Assembly (NCBI GenBank): GCA_002110485.1
Contig: MOWL01000067.1
Coordinates: 3,348,001-3,412,000, forward strand
DNA length: 64,000 nucleotides
Direction of reading: 5' to 3'
From: Emergomyces orientalis
Lineage: Eukaryota > Ascomycota > Eurotiomycetes > Onygenales > Ajellomycetaceae
How positions within the stretch are numbered: position 1 is the stretch's first letter; each line of letters opens with the position of its first letter. The position numbers and the translations under genes are program-made. The notes beneath the pieces are model-generated. The model was not told where the DNA came from and made no database searches. It worked only from the letters and a program-made list of their open reading frames with translations. Positions 47,899 to 58,782 of this stretch are shown piece after piece.

Positions 47899-49303
47899 CC
47901 CTAGTCCGCCTTCGCAATTTCAAGCCGGTAGACGGCCTTCCCCTATTGAAGATTAGTCGCTGGACGGCTGTCTGCCCAATTGTCCGCGCGTTTGATGGGG
48001 GATTGCGAACTGGAATAATGTTTGTGCCTGCTTCTGGAACCTCGCGTCACACTCTGCCATTCATATCTGCCTATATTATCCTTTCTTACCCCTTTTGCTG
48101 TGTTTTTATCCCTCAACCGGGAATATGAATAATTCATGGACCTCTTTATTCTTTGTTTTGTTTCTCTTTTATCGCATGTTGGCGGTATCGCACTCCTTTC
48201 CTCCCCGTGTTCCCGATTGACCCAATTAGTGTATGTAAGTTACCACGTTTATCGCAGTGTTTAGGGTATCAAAATCTTTTTTTTATAAGGCGTTATCAGG
48301 TCGTAGTGCCTGTGTATACAACTAGAATTAGGTTACAGATATTTTACCACTGACTATTCTTCTTATTTTGCATATTTTCTCTCGACCCCCTTTTCCAGCT
48401 CCTCACCCTTGACGTCAATTTTCTACTTTGCAGAGGGTTAAAGGCTTACTTAGTCAGCAAGTTTTCCCCAACCCGAAAGTTTTTGGGGAATTTTGGAACC
48501 TCCAACTTTTCTCCCGCTCACGAACCAAGGATCAAATGAGAGCAGAATGCAAAAGTGCGGCTGGTTATTTTCGCTTTTTATTTCTTCTTTAACTTCCAGG
48601 CCCATCCCATATGGGAGCTTTTAGCAGCCTGGTTTATCGATGAAGTACGGTAGCCGCCAGTATGTGATTCGTGTTTGACATGCTACAGGGTCGAACGAGA
48701 CAGTGCGTGCTCTGGGAGCTGTACTTACTTTACTTCCTACCAGCTGGGTAAAAACTAGTACCTTTGTATAGGTTCCGCTCAACCATTTGTTGGTCTTTGC
48801 AAAGGATGCTTTTCAGGCCGTTTTTCTATCGTCGTGAACGTTAACTTTATATTTCAATATGACGTTAAATTCTCATTCTGACTTTAATTCCCCGCGTGCC
48901 TTTGGGGGATGTTTTTATTCGCACCATGTTCCCTCCTTTCGGTCTTTTTATATTTCTCCCCTTACTACACCTCAAATGCTTTCTCTGCCAAGTAACGATT
49001 AGCTTGATACCTGCTTAAACTAGCAGCTCCTTCCCATCGTCACAGCTTCGAATCTACACTTCGAGTGCTCTTTACTCATATAGTTTTTTTTATTATCAGC
49101 TTATTGGGTCCCCTTCAATCTTTACAAACAAATCCAGCCCAGAATCTGGAAACCCGCAACTACTTCAGAAGCAGCTGCAACGAGTAATAATTCACCGACA
49201 AAAGAGAAAGAAGAAAAAAGGAAAGCTCGTGTCCGCTCGTCCAGCTTGGTCACCATGGGTAGGGTCCTTCCCAGTCTTTGAGATATCTCGGGTGGTAATA
49301 ACC
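47899..49303. other. Intergenic: 3' UTR of the 45 kb gene and next promoter
   Basis: T-rich 3' UTR-like sequence runs to about 48400, followed by promoter and leader sequence of the membrane protein gene. C/T-rich patches lie at 48900-49100. No other gene is seen. Confidence 0.5.
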
Positions 49304-50281
49304 ATGTCCCAAACAGGAAGCGCAACCATGTGGTTTCTGTTATGGCCCGTCATTTTCTGGGCAGTCGCTGTTGTCCTTACCGGCTCATTATCTTATATCC
49401 GACGCAGGCTTGAAATGCCCCGGACCGAGTGTATTTTGGGCGTCACTTTTGCACTTCTGAACTCTGTCGTGATTACGCTACTTGGCTACCAATGGGTCTC
49501 TTACGAGCTTGACTTCTACGAACTCAACAAGCAACATCCCCATATCATCCATGTCCAGTGCATCGTCTCGCATGTTTTATTCTTCTCGTTCATTGGACTT
49601 TCTATCACCTGTTGGGGCGGCTACCTCCTCGCAAAAAGGACGCCCTTCTACCACAGCCGCCAGGTCGATAACAATAGAGTCCAACTACTCTTCTGCGCTT
49701 TTGCTGTGGGCGGTGCTTGGATGATCACCTACCCTTCCTCTCAAGCAAAAGACGGTCAAGCTTATTTCAGAGACTTGCTCGAGATCGGAAAATATCAGGA
49801 ATTACATGCCAGCCTTCGTGGTATCGCTAATCTCCACATTGCCCTTATGATCTTCGCATGGCCTTTGTTTTATGCGGGCCTGTACGCGTTTGCTCGAGGG
49901 CTGTATACATTGCAATCCCATATAGGGGACTACCTTTATCATCGCCCTTATCGCTTTCAAGACAGAATGTCCGCTCCCGTTTATTCGCCAAACCCTACCC
50001 CCAGGTCTGAATTTGGCGATCTCGGAGCGGAATTTTTCAGCGATAGAGCCCTTGTGGAGCTGAAAGCGTTTGACCAGCACCCTCTGGTCCGTCCGGACGC
50101 AAATGCTGCACCTCCTGCCTCGAGGCCCCGCCGAGCATCCCTAGGTGCGGTTTCGGACCTAAGGCTGCCTCCTCCAGCTTTCCTAGGCGAGGAGACGCTG
50201 TCGCCAAGCGTAGTCTCCATAGACACCTTCAACGTAGAAGCACCACAGACAATTCCATGTTCGAGTGTATACCGTGCTTGA
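49304..50281 (+). CDS. Five-span membrane protein, family not recognised
   Basis: From MSQTGSATMWF the frame is 325 residues. Hydrophobic helices lie at about residues 8-32 (MWFLLWPVIFWAVAVVL), 43-66 (LGVTFALLNSVVITLLGYQW), 84-106 (VSHVLFFSFIGLSITCWGGY), 124-140 (LLFCAFAVGGAWMI) and 173-195 (LHIALMIFAWPLFYAGLYAF). A soluble proline/serine-rich tail of about 120 residues follows. The start is uncertain. The frame is open further upstream to 49229. An alternative ATG at 49255 followed by a 58-base intron (49259-49316, GTAGGG to AAACAG) would give MGSATMW instead. The odd number of spans suggests the two ends lie on opposite sides of the membrane. I recognise no family and can assign no transport or enzyme role. 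Confidence 0.75.
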   Translation: MSQTGSATMWFLLWPVIFWAVAVVLTGSLSYIRRRLEMPRTECILGVTFALLNSVVITLLGYQWVSYELDFYELNKQHPHIIHVQCIVSHVLFFSFIGLSITCWGGYLLAKRTPFYHSRQVDNNRVQLLFCAFAVGGAWMITYPSSQAKDGQAYFRDLLEIGKYQELHASLRGIANLHIALMIFAWPLFYAGLYAFARGLYTLQSHIGDYLYHRPYRFQDRMSAPVYSPNPTPRSEFGDLGAEFFSDRALVELKAFDQHPLVRPDANAAPPASRPRRASLGAVSDLRLPPPAFLGEETLSPSVVSIDTFNVEAPQTIPCSSVYRA

Positions 50282-51386
50282 GATCAGGTTGCTGTTCAGT
50301 TACCTGGCTGGGGATAGTGCGTGGATATATAACATGTGGTATTTGTATGGGGCAATTCGTTCGATTTTAGTCTTCTTTCATAGCTTGGATCTTCTAAAGA
50401 ATGAATTTTGAATGATTGATTCCATTTCACACATGCCATAGCAGAATTTTATTGTATAATCAAATTCGAATCTTCAGAAAACAATTTAAAAGACAAAACC
50501 CGTCGTTGAAAGGAAAATAGAAAAAAAAAAAAAAGAAGGATTAACAGAAAGACAGGATTTAATCATTTTGAAGAAAACATATCAAGGGCTTCATTCAGCC
50601 GAACAACTCGTCCTCCAAACGAAAACCAAATACAAGATAAGGTCAGGTAATATCTCGCTCTAGCTCTCGCCTCACTTTTCGTTGTTGCTCGGGGTGTTAG
50701 GTGGATAAAACGAAGGCCAGGGCCGCCAGAGTCGAACTTTGAGAAGGCGCCTTGCGCCAGATCTAGTTTTCACCAAGGAGTTAACCAACTTTTGAACTTT
50801 TTCCTTGATGACGTTCATTGTCACGATTGTCGTTCTGCTAGGGTCAGTCATTAGAGGAGCACGTAAAAATAAAAACTGTAATGCATGGGGTCAGGAAGCG
50901 TAATACCTTGCGGAAACCAGGGGTTTTTGCAAAATGCGAATGACTTAAGCCAGGGTTAGCTCTGAGTCACCTCGAGTTGCCTGAAACTTTCACTTGGGGA
51001 ATCCGGCCTTCTTTTTTGGATGTGCGATAAGAGATTCTAGTCAGAGCTGAGGGTGAATGCGTCTTGACTCTGATGTCGGGGTTTCGTCGTCCACAGTTGG
51101 TTGGCTTTGCTAGTCTCATTGTGATGTAGAAGGAAAGCTCGAGGGAGCAGTTGCGATCTCCCAGACGTGTTCGTCATTGTCATTGCCAATTCGCTCATAT
51201 CCTCCCAAAATGCCACACAATCATATCCCTTAGATGTGAAAGGACATGTGGGCCTTATAATGTTAATAATAAAATATGAGTCCTGCCCTTCAAAGTTGTT
51301 TGCGATTTGATATCAAGGGATTACCGTTTCGTTCGAGGGCTAGTGGCACGCACAGGGTTTCATGATAAACAGCCTCCCGCGAACGC
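50282..51386. other. Convergent intergenic region, no gene seen
   Basis: The 3' ends of the plus-strand membrane protein gene and the minus-strand phosphatase gene face each other here. An A14 run lies near 50521-50535. Open frames are short. A tRNA-like look around 50710-50790 on the minus strand was checked and rejected. Confidence 0.55.
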
Positions 51387-52700
51387 TCACCCTGCACGAA
51401 ATGACTGCAGGGCAAAGTAGCTACTGATTAAAACGAGACTAGTGCCCAAAAGTAGCCCATTTCCTTCCCATGTGAGGCCTAAATAGGCCGCTACACCCAC
51501 GACGACCTCCTTGCGCCTTGCAGCGAGTCTTTTGCTCTCCCAGTTCGAATCGATTTCAAAGGGTGGCAAGAAAATGGTAGGAGCCGAGACAGGCTTGAGC
51601 GGCACGGAGGCGGAAAGTGCAACAGCACGGTGGTCTGATGTTTGAAATATCGGTAACGCATCGTATCCTTGAACCTCAATGCTGCCCTGTCCCGTCGATG
51701 CGGTTGAAGAGAAGTCTCGATAGAGCACGCGGTCGCACCAACTCGGCCAGCGCTTCTTCGCCCACGTCCATGTTCCAAGTTGGCCTTCAGGTGCTGCCTG
51801 ATGGGTTGTAAAAGAAAATTTATACGTGGGCAAAAACTTGATGGGCGCTTCGGATAAATCCTGTAGCGTCCTTTGCTCCCGGAGCTCTTGGGTTAATTGA
51901 TCTTTCGCGAGTAAATGCGAGTAGTGGCGAGGGCAGCTAATATCTTCCGTCGGCTGAGGGAACTTGCTGTAATCTTGTGGCCCCGGCCGGGTTAATGATG
52001 TCCGATAATTCAAGTCTCCGGCGACAAAAAGATACGATCTGGGTGAATATAGGCCAGTATCTCCTTTTGCGTCCGACGATTGAGTTTGGAGAAGTGGAAC
52101 ATCTTCTTCATTTTCCCCATCACGAGCCTGCGTTCTTTCACCACTATTGTTCACCCTCGAAAATACAAGTTTTTGGGCGATGTTCTTCCAGTCTTCATTC
52201 CTCTTCTCTACGGCCCACTCGTCTGGGGCAAGATGCGCAGCAACAAAAGTTAGGTCAACCGTGTCTTCTCTAATTTGGTAGCCAATCCGTGCCCCAGCAG
52301 CTCCTTTATTCCCAGCTTCTTGTACCCCAACCCCAACTTCTGCAGTCTCGGTCCAAGAAATATTCTCAGCGACATCTCCACGAACGAAAACCATTACTGC
52401 AGTCATTCCCACATTTTTTGTTACGATATTCTCGTAGTGCTGGTCACCGGCTGCAACGCTCACAGAACGACGAAAGGCATCAAAGTACGGGTCCAAGAAC
52501 GAGTCTCCGAGAAATGCATAGGCGATAGGCGCAATTTCCTGCAGCGATAAGACTAGAATTTCGGGCAGATCGGTGGACTGAGGTCCCGATTTGGGGAGGA
52601 CGTCAAAAAGGTGGGACGCAAATGAATCGTGCTGGATCAAATTCCGAGCGCAGTTGAATGTGAGGACGTATACGCCCAGCCACGCCATTCTAATCGACAC
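51387..52700 (-). CDS. Inositol-polyphosphate 5-phosphatase with C-terminal membrane anchor
   Basis: A single-exon 437-residue protein of the endonuclease/exonuclease/phosphatase fold. The ordered motifs are FNCARN at 15-20, LSLQEIAP at 51-58, NKGAAGARI at 131-139, AHLAP at 155-159, GDLNYR at 228-233, FLPTYKF at 289-295, WPSWCDRVLY at 318-327 and SDHRAV at 355-360. GDLNYR and PSWCDRVLY are the two signatures of type II inositol 5-phosphatases, which remove the 5-phosphate from PtdIns(4,5)P2 or inositol phosphates. Metal-binding (N17, E55), substrate (D229, N231) and catalytic (D356, H357) residues are all present. Residues 414-433 (GNGLLLGTSLVLISSYFALQ) form a hydrophobic tail helix that suggests tail-anchoring to an internal membrane. 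It is shorter than synaptojanin-type enzymes, with no Sac1 domain. A second Met at residue 5 is an alternative start. Confidence 0.9.
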   Translation of the reverse strand: MSIRMAWLGVYVLTFNCARNLIQHDSFASHLFDVLPKSGPQSTDLPEILVLSLQEIAPIAYAFLGDSFLDPYFDAFRRSVSVAAGDQHYENIVTKNVGMTAVMVFVRGDVAENISWTETAEVGVGVQEAGNKGAAGARIGYQIREDTVDLTFVAAHLAPDEWAVEKRNEDWKNIAQKLVFSRVNNSGERTQARDGENEEDVPLLQTQSSDAKGDTGLYSPRSYLFVAGDLNYRTSLTRPGPQDYSKFPQPTEDISCPRHYSHLLAKDQLTQELREQRTLQDLSEAPIKFLPTYKFSFTTHQAAPEGQLGTWTWAKKRWPSWCDRVLYRDFSSTASTGQGSIEVQGYDALPIFQTSDHRAVALSASVPLKPVSAPTIFLPPFEIDSNWESKRLAARRKEVVVGVAAYLGLTWEGNGLLLGTSLVLISSYFALQSFRAG

Positions 52701-52966
52701 TACGAGGGCTGGTAGGCAACCCTGTCCGAGTTGGTTTCATGAGCTTCGAAGTGTTGTTTGACAGCTTCAGTCTTGGAGGTTGAGCGCGCTGGAACGAAGG
52801 TACAGTTAGCCAGTCACGTGGCACCAGGGAACAGTGTGAGAGACAGCGAAATTTCGCTTTGTATTTCTGTCACCTTCATGTATACTACTAATTAGAGAGG
52901 AGCACCCCAAAGAGCTAGGGGCCATTTCTGCGAAACCTGGTAGTATTATATAATAATAGTCAAGAT

Positions 52967-54652
52967 TTACACCCTCACTCCGAGGATTTGCTCACAAACC
53001 CACATTGCTGTGAGGGTATGCAAGCTTTGACCCTGTTCCTCGGTTTCGTCACCGGATTTGCGGCTCTCCCCATCTTCGCCCAGTTCTCCTAAGGCTTGAA
53101 AAACCACAATCTGGTCTCTCATGAAGGTGTCGAAACAACCTTTAGTCCCCTTCTTTGGGACACCTTTCAGGTCTGCATAACTCATGGTAGGAAACTCTCC
53201 CATAAAACCAGCTACACATTCATTTACCATCCCCTGGAGCAAGGTCTCCATGTTTTTCTCCGGTTTGGTACCACGGCGTTTTTCATTCTTTTCTTTGGAT
53301 TGATATTCGGAATACAACTTCCCCCCGCCAAGTCTAAAACCTGTCGATGTGTGGGCGACAAGAAGAATATAGATATGCGAGGGATCGAATGTTGGCTCCG
53401 TGGTGTGTATTTTCACAACAGGTGTTTCATCTGGTGAGGGTTGCTTTGTGGCTCTGGGATTATTATCGGAGAACACTCTAAGGGCTCGGGTTACCGATTT
53501 TATTGCAGCATCCTCTAGAAAAGCACGTATTGGTTGAGACCCGGGGGAGTCATACAGCTCCCTGGCCCCAGAAGGCGAAGGCTCCAGTAATTCAGATTCT
53601 TCCACATAAATTTCTGGCTCAAGCAGCGTGGTTCGCTTATAATGATTATTCTCAAATTGTTTCGCGCCGTGCTGCCCATGCTTTCCATTCTTGCGCGTCC
53701 GTTGATGGGCCCCTTTGGAATGTTTTAATGCTGCGGCTTGGAGAAGAGTGGTGTCGGGCGCTAGGACTGTGATATCGACCCTGGTTATGTATCCAGCGTC
53801 CAAATTTTCCAAACTGATGCGGGGAAACCTAGGAGGAAAAACAGGAGAAAGTTCTGCTTGTCTTGAGCTGTCGGATTCGGGATCTCTAGTACCTTTCCCC
53901 TGCTTTAGGTAACCTATTCCATATTGGCCAGCTTCTTTCGTATCCGATTGTTCTGCCGTAACTTCTCTCACGCTTGAGATAACAAAGGGTTCAATTTCAA
54001 ATGACACCGCGCCAATTTGGACCGCCCCGGTACTCCAACCGCGGCGGTTTAATCTAACAGAGAGCCTGGGTAGGCCCAATCTTGCGAAATTAGGGATGAG
54101 CACCTGAGATACGTAATCGTACGATGGAGAGAATGATATATTTGTGCCACCGGTGATGTTCAACTTGATAGCCTGGCTAGTAGAACTACCGCCCACAATT
54201 TCGTCTTTGCTATGCAAACTTGCCCCAGCAAACAGAAGGTATGGATATAACGCCTGAAAGATGAGAAATATAGAACCAGGAGTTGTAAGGCGGATGTTGT
54301 ATTCAGATTGGATTGGCGACGCCAAAAGGAGGGGCTGTAACCGCGGCCTCCTCTGTAGCACAGATGGGAACTCATCCTCTCCCACTCCACAATTTGGCAA
54401 CGCATCTCCAGTATTTCGGGGGTGGAATGTAAGTTCAGAAGATCCCACTGTAGCTCCATCAATGCGCCCACCACAAATTTCAGCGAGGAACTGTATAGCG
54501 GCGGTATGCGACCGTCTTAAACCCCGCGGTCCATTCCTCTTCCCGCGTATGTTGTTGATCGTCACTGGTCTTCCGGTCAATGCGGAGAGAGCGAGCGCAT
54601 TACGGACTAGCTGGCCGCCTCCCTCCAAAGTGCTGCCATCCAAATATAACAT
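52967..54652 (-). CDS. RNA 3'-terminal phosphate cyclase-like (RTC) protein
   Basis: A single-exon 561-residue protein. The N-terminus LDGSTLEGGGQLVRNALALS at 4-23 and NIRGKRNGPRGLRRSH at 38-53 are RTC-family signatures. GGGSTSQAIKLNITGGTN-like blocks (near 160-180) and RRGWSTGAVQIG follow. In RtcA these enzymes turn RNA 3'-phosphate into a 2',3'-cyclic end through a histidine-AMP intermediate; Rcl1 is a ribosome-biogenesis relative without that chemistry. The C-terminal motif usually written with His-x2-Asp-Gln reads TFMRDQ at 509-514, with F510 where the adenylated His would be (aligned by eye). The protein is about 200 residues longer than bacterial RtcA, because of a charged insertion in the second half (about 250-400). 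It lies 266 bases upstream of the phosphatase gene on the same strand. Confidence 0.88.
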   Translation of the reverse strand: MLYLDGSTLEGGGQLVRNALALSALTGRPVTINNIRGKRNGPRGLRRSHTAAIQFLAEICGGRIDGATVGSSELTFHPRNTGDALPNCGVGEDEFPSVLQRRPRLQPLLLASPIQSEYNIRLTTPGSIFLIFQALYPYLLFAGASLHSKDEIVGGSSTSQAIKLNITGGTNISFSPSYDYVSQVLIPNFARLGLPRLSVRLNRRGWSTGAVQIGAVSFEIEPFVISSVREVTAEQSDTKEAGQYGIGYLKQGKGTRDPESDSSRQAELSPVFPPRFPRISLENLDAGYITRVDITVLAPDTTLLQAAALKHSKGAHQRTRKNGKHGQHGAKQFENNHYKRTTLLEPEIYVEESELLEPSPSGARELYDSPGSQPIRAFLEDAAIKSVTRALRVFSDNNPRATKQPSPDETPVVKIHTTEPTFDPSHIYILLVAHTSTGFRLGGGKLYSEYQSKEKNEKRRGTKPEKNMETLLQGMVNECVAGFMGEFPTMSYADLKGVPKKGTKGCFDTFMRDQIVVFQALGELGEDGESRKSGDETEEQGQSLHTLTAMWVCEQILGVRV

Positions 54653-56368
54653 ATTTCAAACCCTTATCCTGCCCGGCTTGGATTCGACTTTGCAATGGGG
54701 ACTTTGTCTCTGTGCGTGTGGTCATTGCGCAGCTTTACCAGCAGCTCTGGCATGATATTGGACAGGATATCGCATAGATATAATCCATCGTAGTACTCAT
54801 CACTACCTGAACGCCAAGAAAACCCGGACAGCAGGCCAAAGGTGCGCCCAACATGGGATTTGAAATCCGAACGGGTTAGTGTGATGGTGAGTCATGGTGA
54901 CTCAGTGAAAAATAAGTGGCTGAGTGATATGCGTGTGAAAAAAGTTAGCAGCATCTCAAACTGATGCATCTTTTAGATTAAATTCGCATGATATATTTGA
55001 TTTTCGTATTCTGGAATGCAGTAGGTAAGTGTGAGTGTGATAAAATCATCATTATTATTCATGCAGGCATGAGAAGAATGAAAAATAATGAGTGAAAATA
55101 ATACCTTATAAGCATTGAATTTAACGCAGAATTCTGCTTTCTTGACCTTTTCTGTATTCGAGAATTATTTCATCTTATACCAACAATGACTGCTCTCTGT
55201 TAAAATAATGATAGAGAGACAATACCAGTGTTCAACAATCTGAGACAATTGAGCTGCAGCAGTCAAATTGAACGTCTATAGATACAACTGTCTGTCGTAC
55301 ATATAAAAATAAATGAATGATTAAAGACTGCTCAGTTTATAAGTTTAAGTTGGGGAAAAAATACATTAAAAGCACGTTTCTGTTCGAGCGATTAGAGGCT
55401 GTGTGGTTTTAAGTTTGCAGGGGTTATTGAGGGTAAAGAGGTGTGCCATCGCCGAAGGTAATTTCCACATGGAAAACTCGCGGAGGGAGTCCAAACTATG
55501 AACTAATGTCATCGAGGCTATTAGAACCTTCATGCGATTTCTCAGGGATTTCCGCATATCAGAAGTCGGACAAATCTGCGTATACGTCCATTGAATTTCA
55601 TCTAGCAGCAGTACACACATGAATGATATGGGCGCCGCTGGAGAAAGCCAACATTGATCTTGGAAATAGAGAGTTCCTGCTATTGGATAAAAGGGACCGA
55701 AGCAGATTGCTTATGCATAAATCATGAAACATCCCTGCTGAAAGAATGGCCGACGGGTTCTAGCGTTGGTGATATAATATACCTAGAATGTTCGTGCAAG
55801 TGTTGTTTGCCTCACCAAACAGGACGAATTTCTGGCCCCGGTAGCTCATGTCTCTATTTTCCAATCAGCCTGAGTAGTGGATATAGTTCATGAAAGAACA
55901 GGCTATCAAACACCCATGGAGATTTTATGGTGGAGGGACACTGAAACCAAACCAAAGTGTGAAATAATGTTGGCCTTGGTGGTTGCATCACGGCTCCTCA
56001 GACATCCCGTTTGCTGATGATGAATCATAAGGTATGCCCAAAATGTGTAGAAAGCACTGAAGGGTAGCTTTCAAAGTTCATAATCGTTTCATTATCAACC
56101 AAATTTGCGGGGCTCGAATCGCCTGCTATCCTTCATCCAGGTCTCAAAGAATGTCCGCTGAGGGATGAGCCGCCCTCACTAGTTTCCTTTAGAAGTCATC
56201 TGAATGGCCCACCCGAGCATTCGGCAGTATATGACATGGTTTGGTGAAACCTAGACACTTGCAGCACTGAGGAGGATCATGCCGAATATATCAAATGAGT
56301 GCCATGTCGTTCGTCGCCGCGGAACATTACAAGAGTTCAAAGATAACACCTCCCGGGTGAGCGTTAAC
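54653..56368. other. Intergenic region, no gene seen
   Basis: The RTC promoter lies at the left edge. AT-rich sequence with imperfect GTGA and TGAGT runs follows (54880-55080), then unstructured DNA to the 3' end of the DUF488 gene. Minus-strand and plus-strand frames near 55366-55893 carry no motif. Confidence 0.5.
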
Positions 56369-57124
56369 TTAAACTTTTCTCTTTTTCGAGCGTCGCTCAC
56401 TGCCGTCATATACGAGGTTTCCTTCCTCTCCAATCCTTGAAATGTCCCAACGCTCATGGTCCATTGGTGTCTTTCCGACCCCCAGATGCTGAACTTTCCA
56501 CCCCTGTGTTACTAATATATCTGCAATCATCCGTCGATGGCATCGCCACCAGACAGTCTCGCTGCACATAACTGCTAGGTATCCATCGTCAGAAGCTTGC
56601 AAGTTCTCTGCTAGGCTCTTTAGCTCGGCCAAACCGTCCTTGAAGAATGACGTGCACATATACCCTGCATAATTTCGGAATGCGGCGACGCGGATTGTAG
56701 CGTGTTGCTCAAGATTCGGTTGTTTTGCATCACGGCGGCCACCGAGTGAGGGTCCAGACCACACATAGTTGATCCGAGCACTATGTAATTCTGCAGATCG
56801 TTGGAGGGTATCATGATTAAATTGAGGATTTGTGAATGACCGTGGAATAGAGCGGATGTCTACAAGTTTTGTGACATGGGCAGATTGGAGGAGCCCGATA
56901 AGCTCAAGTAGTGTACGTGTTCCATGGCCGACCGTAAAAATTAGCGGATGGCATTGTTCTGATGGAGTTGATTGTTGAAAAGCATGATGCTGTTGTATGG
57001 ATTGTAGTCTGCTGCTGCGGCGCACTTTAGACCCCATGTTTTTCTCGGCAATACTGACGTCATGTCTCTCTTTCGCAGGGGAGCCCGTCGGCCTCCTTGG
57101 AAACGTAACCATATTCACTGGCAA
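56369..57124 (-). CDS. DUF488 family protein
   Basis: An intact 251-residue frame. After about 60 variable basic residues the DUF488 domain begins with IFTVGHGTRTLLELIGLL and VDIRSIPRSFTNPQFN. It continues with INYVWSGPSLGGRR, FRNYAGYMCTSFFKDGLAEL, AVMCSETVWWRCHRRMIADI and VQHLGVG. The conserved features of the family are all seen: the VDIR(S/x)xPxS motif, LGGRR, and the MCxE...CHR cysteine/histidine pair. DUF488 proteins are common in bacteria and archaea and present in many fungi; the CxE...CHR pair suggests a metal or thiol active site, but the reaction is not established. The end is basic (SERRSKKRKV), possibly a nuclear signal (inference). Three in-frame Mets occur near the start (residues 1, 5, 30). 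The gene has no intron, like its neighbours the phosphatase and RTC. Confidence 0.88.
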   Translation of the reverse strand: MPVNMVTFPRRPTGSPAKERHDVSIAEKNMGSKVRRSSRLQSIQQHHAFQQSTPSEQCHPLIFTVGHGTRTLLELIGLLQSAHVTKLVDIRSIPRSFTNPQFNHDTLQRSAELHSARINYVWSGPSLGGRRDAKQPNLEQHATIRVAAFRNYAGYMCTSFFKDGLAELKSLAENLQASDDGYLAVMCSETVWWRCHRRMIADILVTQGWKVQHLGVGKTPMDHERWDISRIGEEGNLVYDGSERRSKKRKV

Positions 57125-58782
57125 GTTTCTCAGATTACAATGTTTATTTGGTTGGAATCCTATTTAAATGTCAATGATTTGGCTTTCAAGACGGGAAACG
57201 TACAACTGTGAGACACATTGTTCTCCGGCAATTAAAACCCTATAACTCTAGAGCTGGCTGCTTCATAATGGTACGGAGTATTCGCGAAACCAAAATAAAG
57301 AAAAAGAAGGACATAGGGAGTGAAAAGGTTCTGTGACAGATTGTTAAAACTTACATTCAACTTTGATCATGTCCAGGCCAGCCCGATCGTTGCACGTAAA
57401 GCTCTGCTTCGGCTAACTAATGATGACATCAATCTAGGATAGACAACTTGAGATTGTGGCCGCAACCTGGAGAGTGACCTATTAGCTCTAATTACCAGGA
57501 GACTTTTGATATATTATTGAGTCAAGAAGTCGAACATAGCCTTCAATGACAAATTTTCCGAACTTTCCGGAGTATCGCCCTTTTATTGCAAAAGCAACGA
57601 GTGCATTGTCTAGTATTTTGCGTCTGGCGTGTGCCGAACACCCCGAAATAAGAAATAGGCCGCTAAGATGCCACTTATTGGGTTAGTTGCCGAATGGCCA
57701 ATGTGGGTCGTTGCGATAAGGTTGTTATGCAACCAGCCCGATCCATGGGTTTGGAAGAGCCGCTAAAAGCTCATGGTGTGGCTGGGTTCTCTTCTCGTAA
57801 TGACAAGGTATTGGGGCTTCGCTCTGATGTGCGCAGCTATTATGTGGAATGTTGTCGTTGACAACGAGGGTTTATCACCGCCCCCATTTTTTATATTTTT
57901 TTTATATATTATTTTATTTTATTTTAGTTGCATGTCATGCTAGTATTGGTACTTTGAGGACCAGGTTCGAATGCCATCGGCTAAGTGCTAGCTTGGATTC
58001 TGATAACTGATATCCCCATGGCCTGAGCTCAGAGTAGTCCTGCTCACCGTTTTGGTAGTGATACGACTGTACCTGGCTCCCGGGTTACGCAATCGGGCTC
58101 ATGATTAATTTAAGCTTCAGCCAACATTTGGCTGGCGCCTCCTGCATTTACTCATCTAGGGAGGGGTTCATCACGAATACCTTACTGTACTTATCAGTCC
58201 CAAAGCCATATTCAAAACATTTATCGCCTCGAGGCTGCCAGGCTTTTCATTGTCATCCTCAGGCGAAAGGGACACCTTCTTCTATCCGAATATGTCCAAA
58301 CCGGCACACATCACCCTGGCGATGTTTTCCAGATTGCTTAGCGTTAGGAACCATTATAGCTGCCTGCCTGGCAGATACAAGTATGGAAATGTACATTTGT
58401 GCTCAGGTAACTTTTCAACTGAAAAGTTGTGAGGTCCTGCTGTCATTCGCATTGGGAACTAGTGTACCCGAAGGAGATTTGGGGAAGAGCCAAAGCTAAC
58501 GGTCCGGAATCCAAGGAGATGCGCATCTATAGGGTAGGTTTTTGTTGATTGGTTTTGAGGGCGTCTAAGGTAAGAGGTACGTAGCTATGTACATGTACAT
58601 CATATCGTATGCGGGATGTTTTGAACAGATTCTTTATATACCAAAGGAGACAGAGTATGAAGAAGGAAAAATAAAATAAAATAAAATAAAACAAGTTACG
58701 CCGACAGGAAGCCGAGATATACGCAGACACTAATGGCGAGGGCAGTGCCCGCGGCACTGGACGGAAAGAGGATTTGAATTTT
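57125..58782. other. Intergenic region, no gene seen
   Basis: This interval contains the DUF488 promoter and the ETF-beta 3' flank. A TTTTA-type AT tract lies at 57894-57930. A B-box-like GGTTCGAATGCC at about 57964 was considered as tRNA and rejected. The plus-strand frame 58101-58499 shows no motif. Confidence 0.5.
58669..58692. repeat. AAAAT pentamer repeat
   Basis: About four or five tandem AAAAT units lie roughly 90 bases past the ETF-beta stop codon, in its probable 3' UTR. Confidence 0.85.

Noticed and set aside
50700..50800. Minus-strand stretch with AAGTTCGACTCTGGCGG, resembling a tRNA T arm
   Set aside because: The 3' stem has no matching 5' strand and the T stem does not pair, so no cloverleaf forms.
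57960..57985. GGTTCGAATGCC, resembling a tRNA B box
   Set aside because: There is no A box at the right distance upstream and no pairing stem around the loop.
58101..58499. 132-residue plus-strand frame
   Set aside because: Composition is random-like, cysteines and prolines are scattered, and there is no splice or promoter support.
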